Assembly: GCA_009746045.1 (NCBI GenBank) | Contig: RPFO01000034.1 | Coordinates: 4,076,078 to 4,140,077, forward strand | Direction: 5' to 3' | DNA length: 64,000 nucleotides | Origin: Mesostigma viride | Lineage: Eukaryota; Streptophyta; Mesostigmatophyceae; Mesostigmatales; Mesostigmataceae | Shown: piece after piece, positions 14,101-24,900 of the stretch | How positions within the stretch are numbered: position 1 is the first letter of the stretch | Layout: each line of letters begins with the position of its first letter | Translations under genes and position numbers: made by a program | Notes under the pieces: model-generated | What the model saw: only the letters and a program-made list of their open reading frames with translations | Told to the model about the DNA's origin: nothing | The model's database searches: none

Positions 14101-17100
14101 GGACACGAGATGAGGTGACGGGCCCTCCTGTGGAGGAGACCAACAGGTATGCCAACATGAAGCTTGCCCACCTGGCTAGCATAGCACTTAACTGGACGCC
14201 ATTGAGTGTGCATGAGCTGGCAAAGTGGCTGGGCATCCTTGTCATGCACCATGGGCTTGGAGAAGCTGCCATCAGTACAGCTCTACTTTTCTGACCGCAA
14301 GGTGGGCGTTAGCCAACGCTCCCGGCCTGCATCGCTTCATGTCATTCAAGCGGTGGCAGCAGATTACTCGCTTCCTCCATAGCAGGGATAGTGCCTTCAA
14401 GCCTGTCAACACCGACTGCCACGAGTACTGCCTTTACCAGTATCGAGTGGCTTGAGATCCACTTCAACATCACCAGCAAGCTCGGGGGGAAGTGCGCCAT
14501 CGATGCGAGCGCTGCGTGGTCATGGGTCACAAGTTTTTCCCCATCCGCTGCTTAAACCCGCTGAAGCCAGATAGTTTCCACATCCTGGCACACTGCTTGC
14601 CTGACTGTGGCCAATGTCCCTGCGACTACCTGTGGCACTACCACATCTACGACAAGCTCCCCGAGGAGCAGCACACCGCCAGGGTGGTGCAGCTCCTGGG
14701 GGACACCTTGCCCCTAGACTCCATGGACGTGGGCATGGACAGGTGGTACACTAGCCACCTTGCCGTGGAGTGGCTGATGAGCAGGGCCACAATGTGGTCG
14801 GCACGGCGGTGCCCAACCGCCGTGGCATCCTTTGTCAGGACCTCAAGTTCCTCGTGCCCAAGGGCAGGGCGCTGAGGCAGAAGCTCTATGCGTGGGGCCA
14901 TACTCGAGGCCACGGTGCTGCATGCACTTGTGTGAATGGACAGCAAGGCCGTCTACCCGTCTGTAGAAGGGGCATGGCCTGCAGGAGGTCATAGTCGACC
15001 GCCATGGGGGCCGTGGCAACGCCAGGGTGCACATTCCAGCCCCGTCATCAGCTACTGGGCACTCTGCATTTTGCAAGCTGGCAGTGGACCTGTTTGACCA
15101 TCTGGCTGCAGAGTACGACGTGGGCAAGGCACCAGTGATGACCAGGGTGTGGTACGTGGTACAGGGCCTTTGGGGCCCACCTGGAGAATGCCATCTCCAA
15201 CGCCTACCTGCTCATGACCTTAATCAACCGTAACCAGCCAGGGCTGCATGACCCATTCCGTGTTCTTGTCCAAGCTGGCAGACCATGCAGCTGGGAGCGG
15301 CAACAAGTGGCCAGGGTCACATGCCCCTGTGAGACAGATCACCCTCAAGCCGACCCGGGAAGGCCAACTGGATGGCAATCTGACGAGCCCCAGCAAGTTC
15401 CATTTATGGTAGAGGCTGACTGACAGTGCCGTCTGCAGCGCGGGGTGTGCACGGTGCCCAGAGTGTAGTGACATGGCACTGTGCAACCGCGTGGACTACC
15501 AGTGCTTCCATGCCTACCAAATGGACTGGGTGGTGGGGCTGGATGATGTCCCAAATGTTTGGTCCCATGCGTAGCCTGAGGTCATTGCGTGACCCCTATA
15601 AAGCTTAGGGTTTTTTTTCCCTTACAGCACTTTTTTCCAGTGCATATCCACATCTTTCCGCATCTGGCCGTCCAAAGGCACTAGTTTCTTTGGGCTCCCT
15701 GGCCCACGCATATATGATACGCCACTATTATGGATAGAGTAACCTCTGATTCACGCTGCCTTGATGGACGCCCTGTTCCTCCATCGCACCTTATTTCTCG
15801 CTTCCCGCTCAAACACACATTTTGTTGCTGAGGACGCCTTCATAATTTACGTCGCACAGACGGCCCTGGCCACTTGCAGGCGCCCCTGGCCACTTGTTCT
15901 CGCCCAGCCGGGCTGCCAGCAGGGACAGGAAGGTGTAGTGGGTCATGGAGGACTTGCCACTGTTGATGAAGGTCATCAGCAGGTATGCATTGGTGATGGC
16001 ATTCACCAGGTGGGCCTCAAAGGCCCTGTGCCACCACACCCTGCTCACCAGGGCCTTGCCCACGTCGTACTCTGCAGCCAGCTGGTCAAACAGGTCGACT
16101 GCTTTGTAGCATTAGTCCCCAGTAGTTGGGGACGGCTGACGGTGCTGGGACGTTCACCCTCGCATTGCCACGCCCATGGCGGTCCACCATGACCTCCTGC
16201 AGGCCATACCCCTTCTGCAGCAGGTACACGAGCTTGCGGTCCATCCACACAAGCACCTGCAGCCCCGTCGCCTCGTGCACTGCCCACGCGTAGAAGCCCT
16301 GCTTGAGTGCCTTGCCCTTGGGAATGAGCATCTTGAGCTCCTGCCAGGGGATGCCCCTGCGGTTGGGCACAACCGTGCCAACCACGTTGTGGCCCTGCTC
16401 ATGCAGCCACTCCACGGCTGGCCGGCTGGTGTACCACCTGTCCATGGCCACATCCATGGAGTGGGGCAGGGTCCCCCCAAGGAGCTGCACGACCTTGAGC
16501 GTGTGCTGCTCCTCTGGCAGCTTGTCGTAGGTGTGGTAGTGCCACAGGTAGCCGCTGGGGTGGCCACCCGCGGAGTACCCCAGGATGTGGAAGGGGGCTG
16601 GCTTGAGTGGGTTGAAGCAGCGAATGCAGCAGTACTTGTGGCCGGTGCCCATGCAGCTCTCGTCAATGGCCGCCTTGCCCCCGAGCGTGCAGCACTTCTT
16701 GTACGCGTTGTTGAGGTGGATCTCGAGCCACTTGAACTGGTAGAGGCGGTACTCGCGGCACTCGGTGTTGGGTGGCTTGAAAGCACTGTCCCTGAAGTGC
16801 AGGAAGCGTGTGATCTGCTGGAAACGCTTGAATGGCATGGCGTGCTGCAGGCCCGGGGCTGTGGACATGCCCACCTTGCGGTCAATGAAGTAGAGCTGTG
16901 CGTTAGGCAGGCGCCCCACGCCCATGGTAACCAGGATCCCCAACCACTTGGCCAGCTCATGGATGGTCAATTGCGTCCACTCACGTGCCTGGGGTGGCAG
17001 AGTGACCAGCTTCGTGTTGGCATATCTGTTTGTCTTCTCCACCATTGGGCCCAGCACCTCATCTCGTGTCCACAGCAGAGCAAAGAAGGCAGCTTGGCCT

Positions 17101-20100
17101 GCTCAGGAGTTGGCATGGCAACATCGACGGCAATGTTGGTCGACAAAGACTGCACATGGTCGTCGGGTGCGCCCACCTCAAAACCCCACCCTCGTGCAGG
17201 ATCCAAGGCACTCCCCTCATCAGCAGGCTCATCGTCGCTTAGCACCGGATCGGCCACATCCTGCTCAGGCATGTCCTCCACGCCATCGGACTGCTTTAGC
17301 AGATGTTCCTCCTCTTCCGGGTCAGAATCCGGTGCCGGCACGCCCAGGGATCGCTTGCCTTTCTTTCTGCCCCCGTCGATCCTCTGGCGCCGGGAGGGTT
17401 TCTTGCTGGCTCGTGAACGCTTGCGCTTCTTCACCGGACACTCCTCGATGTCCTCCTCCTCATCCTCGCCGGCATCCTGCTCCTCCTCCTCGTATTCCTC
17501 TTCAGACCCAGCGTCCGACTGCTCCACCTCCTCCGCCTCAGGGATCGCCTCCCGCGCCCCTGCCGGGCCAGGAATGTCATCGGCACCATCCCCCAAATTG
17601 TCAGCAGCCACCAGGTACTCAAAAACCTGCATGGTCCCTCTTGAGTGGGTAAGGCTTTTTATCGCCCTCGAACACGCAAAATGCAAGGGATTTGTCTCGT
17701 GTCACCCGCGTTACTGTCCCTGACAGTCGCACATCGGCTTAGTTTTCACCATATTTATTCGTTGCCCACTCAGCCCCGAACAGGACCGCAGTAACCCTAA
17801 CGTTAAGCCCCCTAACGAGCCGCCCTTCGGCTGCCATGGTCGTGGGCGCGGCAGCCATGCACAGGCTGTCACACAATAAAATCACGTGCGAACGTGAATT
17901 TTGCGTTGTACGTCAGTACCGACTGCACCCAAAACACCCTGTACCCCCTCACCTTGGACGGTCCAGAACATGGGTTAAACTTTGTCAAAAGTATGCAAAC
18001 CCTAGTATCATGCTGTGAAGAAACTTATAAACTTTAGATCTTCTCAGCTTAACTTTTCCTAATTCTCAATAGTTTTCGCGGCATTTGGTCGCCCGAAAAG
18101 GTGCAGATGCATCGGCTGTAAATCAGTTTTTGGCGGAAAATCGGCGGCCAGACCATTTAGGGCTTAACTCGTAAAGCGAAATCTTTCCCGGCATGGTGCC
18201 CCAGTACAGCCCAGAAGGCGACAATGCTTGGTAATGCAATCTTACTAGGGGCATTTGATATAAAATGTGTTACTGGCAACAAAGCAAATGCATAGCCAGC
18301 CGGGTGAAATTTTCACCCTGTTGACTATGGGGGCAAGTACTATCAATTAATTAATGGGTGTTAAGAAATTTCTGTGTAAAATACAGTTCTGTTTTCTACT
18401 CTCTTCATTGCCAACGACTGCCCCCAGGCACATGTTTCTGCAGGCCCCTTCCGTCAAACTCTCATGTCTTGTTTCGTTAAAATCCCCTTTCTTTTCTCGC
18501 ATTGCCTTCAGCTTCAAAGATTTGCACTCCACTGACTCCGATGCAAATCATCAGAAGTGGAAGTAAGGAATATTATGGAACAAGCTATGGCAGGCAAGTA
18601 TGTGGTGCTACTAAGCACGTTGTTTCCTTCATCATGTAGATACTGTAGCCGATGTCTACTAATTGCAGGCTCGACACGTGTTTAAGCCTGCCGGTTCCAG
18701 CGGGTGCTGACATGTCCGTGTGCTCCCTCTGTGCCAGGGTGTAACTTGTGCGGTTTGGTTATACTGCACCTTTATATAGAAACCAACCGTCGTGTTAGAA
18801 CGTATGTGTGTCTCTTACTGTCTGCGCAGCAACTCATCCGGTGATGCATTCCCTCTCTGGCAGCCATGCAAGCCAGTGTTTATTCACGACAGTGCAGTGT
18901 TTGCCTCAATTTCAACTGCCCCAGATTGTATCTTCATCAAGTATTGTGGCGGGCAGCATGTACATGAGGCATACTGTTTCACCCCTTCCATCTCCCTCGG
19001 CCATGTTTTATGGTGCAGATGTGAATTGTTGTGCTGTTAAAAAAGGGCGGCCTCATCTCAGACTGCTCGGCAGCATTGCTGCTAGTGGAATTGCCGGCTG
19101 CAGGCCATGCTGTGGATGTGCTCCACGCATAACCTTTCTTGGGCTGCTTATAATGTTGGTAGCCATGGCTTTAGGTACACACTTTTCAGGGCCACTCCTG
19201 CGCCATTGGCGCTTGTTTTTCCCTTCAATTCCAGATTTTTCATTGTTCCGAAGTGCTTAGTTTTGTATATAGAAATTCAAGATCGTCCGTGATAGGAGTC
19301 CAAAACATCGCAACAGCAGGCAAGCCTTCTGGCATGCAGCTGCTACTACGCAAGTCCTTGCATTCATGCGCGCGCAGTACCGAATTTCTACTCCTTGCAT
19401 GCTCGACACATTTGCATGGTCGGCTGCTGCCGTTTCCATGCAGCAGGTGCTGACGTGTCCGCATGCTGAGTCGCTCCTGGGTGTTGTTTTTCTGTGGACT
19501 ACTTTTGTGGCTGTGTTATCGCAGTGTGGAGACATCCCGCTGCATAAGGCATCCCTCGCAGGCAAGCTGGACATCATCATGCACCTGTTGTCCTGCGGTG
19601 CGGATGTCAATGCCAAAGGCGAGGTCCGTTATTCCTTTGACCTGCAACCCTCACATATACTGCATCCGGGTGCACCCACCTATGCCTCGGTTTAACTTCA
19701 TGGCCCTCGCTTCACAAATACGCCTCCCCATGCGGTGGTCTCATGTTCGCTTCGTGCCTCTGATGCTGGTTCCCAGTTATTCTTCCTCTTGCACTTAATT
19801 ACAGCTATGTGAATGGATTTTGCCCACCAAAATTGTGCCCATGTGTGCGTCTGTCACCATGCATCTGTGGATCAACCATTGAATTCGCTACACTGTCCAA
19901 GTATGTTTCGCTATGTTTGAATTAAAGAAGCTTAGCAAATTAATTAGTCGACTGAAATCACTGAATAGTTTGGTGAAATCGTACCACGTACGCTAAGTTG
20001 TTAGGCCAGGGGCAATTTATGTGAAAGCTGTTACCGGCAAATAGTTACCATGGTAAAATGGGGGTTTCTAGTGTTTATATATTCTAATTCTCTTCGTCAC

Positions 20101-21860
20101 CTATATTTCCCCCCCTAAGCCAGTGATGAGGCTCATTTTCCGTGACCTCTTCTGTGCCACTCTCGTGTCTTGTTTCAAGTTTTCTCCGATCCCCTCAGAC
20201 TCTTCTTTGCCGTTGCTTTCAGCCATGAAGGTTCGCATTTTTATGCACTTCTCTGATTTCTAACAACGTCAGAAGTGGGAGTTTGGTATATTGAACAAGT
20301 ATCAACAGCAAGGCAAGCCTTCCATGACAGCTTCTAGCACATTCTTTCTTAACCAGCTAAACGATGTCTAGCTGGTGCAATACTTGCGCGCTTGAGCCTG
20401 CCAGTTCTAGCGGGTGCTGACGTGGGCACGTGCTTCATGCGGGTGCTGTGCGGTTTGGTGTGTGCGGGCCCGTGTGTGGCTGCTGTGTGGTCGAACCATT
20501 GTGCGTGGCTTCTGCGCACAGGCTGGGAACACTCCGCTGCACCAAGCGTCATATTGCGGCAAGCTGGACATCGTTAAGCACCTGGTATCCTGCGGCGCGG
20601 ACGTCCATGCCAAAAACGAGGTCCGTTTATCCTGTACATCGCTACCCTCAGTGCATCTGGTGGCGCCAATGTCTCATCGGGCCCTAACTTACCTGGACTA
20701 AGGCAAGAAGTAACCCATAAATGTGACTATGCACACCCCTGCTGTCATCTCTTAAGATAGCTCGTTGCAATTAATGTTTTGAAGACTTTTTACCGACCGG
20801 CTGCAGTGGTGTGATTATCCTTGGCGTGCCTAGATAGCAACGTCTTGATGAAATAGTCCCAGTAGTGCATGTGCATGACCATGAATTACTCTCCCTCTTG
20901 ATGCATGCCAGTTGGACACACCCATGGACGTATATGGGCATCATTGTTGGAGTCCATGTTTTAGTGCATGTGCATCTCAATACTGAGATGCACATGCACT
21001 CAGGACGTCCTCAGGTGCACCATTTGATACTGACAGGCACAGTTGGGGCTGTTCTTGGCGCATCACCCTGTTTCTATGAGACAACGCCCATGGAATTGGG
21101 AAGATAGTGACTACTCAATATTCATCAAGGCACCTGCTAAACGTCAGATCGGTGGATAATTACACTACTAGGGGGGGGGGGGGGAAGAGCTCAAGGTACC
21201 TGGTCAAGTGGGCCCAGCCATCGCTGTGCTGTTAGTTGTTACATATTCATGAAAACTCAACTATGAAGTAACGCTCAATGCTTTGTGTGGATACTTCCAC
21301 ACAGCTTACTAGGCTGGTAGAGTGTGTTGAATTGCCTAGCTTTAACTGCATACATCTACGTCATGTAGTCCCGTAGCTTGGTCAATCATGTCCCATAGCC
21401 TTCTTTGTATTGTTATTAGTGCAGACTGGCCAGGAGCCTAGCCATTCAGCCTTGTTGATTGGTGAGGTTAAATGGCTAGGCACTGATTGCTATCAAGGCG
21501 TTGGCAACTGAACTGCTCCCTGACCTCGTCATATGTTGATGTAGCAGCTCTTGCCACGAAGCAACGACACACACCCTAGAATGCTGGCCATGGCCATATG
21601 TTCAGAGTCAAGCCTTTGCATCCTGGCCTGGCCACTCAGTCAGCAGGCAGGTCAGTCAGTTGACTGCAGTAGGTGCATGGTTGGGGAGTTGCTCAGCTGC
21701 TTCCTTGACCAGGTTGTTCAGTTAGTTTATTAGTTGCGTGGCACCCCATTTTCTCTTTTCTTCGGATATCTGGCAGGTAGGCTGGTGTTTCTGCAAATAA
21801 TTCTTCTCTTCAGATTGTCATGACATGCCCCTTTTGTGTACCATTATATGCCTGGAGCCT

Positions 21861-21932
<72 letters not shown>

Positions 21933-24900
21933 ACTCTCGCCCGCTCGCTCTCTGTGAGGATATGTGCCTTGTGTTAACCAATCACAGGATGGAGCCACGC
22001 CAATTGATGTAGCCAAGAGGAAAGGACGAGAGGATGTGGCAAAGTTCCTACTCGAGGCCAAGCCACAACTGCAGCATCCAACTACTGCACTAATGACGGG
22101 GAAGGTGCAGCAACCAACTGCTACATCGCCATCATTAAGGCAGGAGAAGACGGTGGGTGCGGCCAAGTTGTCATTCTTGTTGGGAATGGCCCCTTCCGGC
22201 TCACACAATGGGAGGCAGTTGTAATACGAACACCAGTAGGAAACACCAGTAGCAGGAAGATGAAAGCCTTCCAAGACGGTTACTGATGATCCGTTGCAAT
22301 CTCAGTTACATACTTGCATGGTAATTCTACGATGCTTTTTTGCTGGCCCCGGGGCACAGACGAGCCTCCCTATTGTAATTGTATATGCTGTGCTTGACCA
22401 TGTCAATAGCTGCTTGGATTGTTGTAACATAATTAGATGAAAAGAGTCTATATATTATGTAATGGAAGTCATCATGAAATAGAAATAAATTTTGTTGAAG
22501 CCTCATAAAATCGGTTTTCCCTAAATATATTATAGTTAACGCATGCGGGCAAGATAGGGCCGCTATGCCTTGGCCTGCATGTGGAAGGCTGTCTGCGACA
22601 TGGACTGACTAATCCGTTATGTACAAAGCGTTTCATGCTTGCCTAAATTCCCCCTGAAAAACCCGGTTGTTATAAGTGTCGGTGGCTATTTATTAGTGGT
22701 CCGAAAAGTTAATAGTAGGTTTTATACGACTTGCCTGCAAAGATTCGTAATTGTTTGCACCGGCTGTGAAGCCAGGGACCTGTAGGGCCGACTGGTTGCT
22801 TAACGAATCTTTGGCTGATTGTCTTAGTGAGTCATGATTAATTATTGTATAGTTGACGTGGACCCGCCCAAGGGGTCGATGGGCGAGATTTATGCTTGTC
22901 AGTTTTAAGAACCTTCTACGACTACCTGTTCTAGCCTGGGGATGCGTGGCCACGTTAGTTTGTAGTGGCATTTCAGCACCGTTCAGGCTGGCGCGTGACA
23001 CATCCCGGTGTTAATTAATTTAGGATTATGTCAGCTTGTGCTCGGGCGGACCATGCCTAAAGCAAGCTAGGTCAGCAATGGTCGGCAATCGTTTCTTTCC
23101 CTCCCTCCTACCCTGGAGGCTTCTTGCTTCCGCGTGCGGACTGAGAAACATTAAGGCCACTGTAACTGCTGCATATGTGGCAGGGCCACTTATTGTATCA
23201 ATCAAATGCTGGTCTTCTTGGGAGCTTAGTGATCTTAATACAACATCATCCAACTTATGGTTAGTATTAATGCGTAAAGCAATGTAGGAAATGTGTGGCC
23301 TTTATCAAGTTCTTCAACTTCATGCTTGCCTTGGGATTTCACAATGAGCTGGCAAGGGATGGCTGAAGCCAAGGTCGATTGGAGTGCCTTCCTACCATGA
23401 GAAACGATTCTGTTACAATGAGTCTGTGAAGGCTTTAAAGTGTAGCCTAGCCACACCATTAAAATCATTGTACGAATCATTGTGTGGCCGCTTCACCATG
23501 CTGGGACCCAGCACATGCCCCAAGCTTGTCCCTCAAACAGCAGCGTGCGTGCGTGGGTGGGTGGGTGGGTGGGTGGGTGGGTGGGTGGGTGGGTGGGTGG
23601 GTGGGTGGGTGGGTGGGTGGGTGGGTGGGTGGGTGGGTGGGTGGGTGGGTGGGTGGGTGGGTGGGTGGGTGGGTGGGTGGGTGGGTGGGTGGGTGGGTGG
23701 GTGGGTGGGTGGGTGGGTGGGAGGCTGCTACAAAATTGGCCTACCTACGTCCACCGCACCACATTGAAGTACGTATGTGTGCACAAATATCTCTCTGTCA
23801 GTGCATTCAAGGCGCCGCGCCCCTTTTGGTACTTTTACAATTACCACAGAAGGGGGGGGGCATGTACGACAGTAGCCGGCATTAGCGGCACACAGCCAGC
23901 CCCCTCTACTCTTCTCCCATGAAGCACAAGCACCGTACAGCACCGTGTGTAGGTGACAGACAGTATAGAGCTGTAGGAGGCAGATAAGCCGGCCTTTTGG
24001 GCGAGCCGCGCGCAACTATCAAGTGAGCAAATAGCTCTACAACTTTGCATCCCTGCCCCGAAACCTAGATGCACAAAATAATTTCTGGAATTGCTTATCC
24101 TTTCCCCTGAACTTCCCAGTCTTTTCTTTCAACATTTTAGCTGCGTGACTAACAGAATATTCGCAGCTGCCATAAGCATCTGTCATTGTTGTGTGCACAA
24201 CCCTTTTGGATATGTACTAGTAGTATACCTTTTGTGTCCCACACGCATGCCTGATGCCTGAAGTACTGCTATGCCACTGAAACTTGTGCTGTGATGTGCC
24301 TTGCATGTGTACACCCACAGGTTGGAACCACGCCTAGCGATGAAGCCAAGAGGGATGGGGCCGAGTCCCTGCACAATGAGGCCTCGCCACAGGTGCAGCA
24401 TCCACAGGTCACGGGGAAGGTGCAGCAACCGGCTGCCACGCCACCATCATCAACGCAGGAGAAGACGGTGGGTGCGGCCAAGGTTTGTTCTTGTTCGCAA
24501 TGGCCCCTCAGTCCTGCTCACAAAATGGGAGGCAGTTGTAATATGAATGCCTGCATGTCGGTAGGAAGATGCAAGCCTAACTTGGGTTCTTGCAGTTCAA
24601 AACATGCATGGTAGCAACTATCTATAGTCTCGTGCTGCTTTCAGCATAGGCAGCGTTGGTCCAGAGCATTTGCAGTATGATGTACTTCTGCGCCCGAGGT
24701 ATCAGTTCTGATTCCATCATTTTTTTAAGGCTCGAATCTGCCGCATTAATTACAACTTGGGATTACAAAACGTTGATGATAATACATTAAGCTTCCATGC
24801 TAGGAATAATATAGCCATTTGATGGCTTCTGACCTGCTACTTCGCCTTGAGATGTCAAGCTAGGGAATGCGCCCGCCTGCCCTTGTAGCGAATGTTTGGG

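Larger units (their letters stand above)
12994..18167. mobile_element. Inverted pair of piggyBac-type elements (about 5.2 kb)
   Basis: Two decayed copies of one transposon family face each other. The outer ends are inverted repeats: the left has GGTCTGG-CAGCCGATTTTCCGCC from 13009, the right has its complement ending in CCAGACCATTTAGGGC followed by TTAA at 18164-18167. Further paired blocks (TTTTGGGTGCA.TCC, GTTAGGGGGCT) occur on both sides. The left target site is no longer a clear TTAA (ATCA at the aligned position). piggyBac elements insert at TTAA. The pair interrupts the duplicated ankyrin module, so it arrived after the exon 4/5 duplication. Confidence 0.75.
20621..21987. other. Intron with palindrome and CT repeat
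   Basis: No coding sequence recognised. It contains a perfect 17-bp inverted repeat (20963-21000), a G run near 21172-21183 and a (CT)n tract directly upstream of the next exon. Confidence 0.55.
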
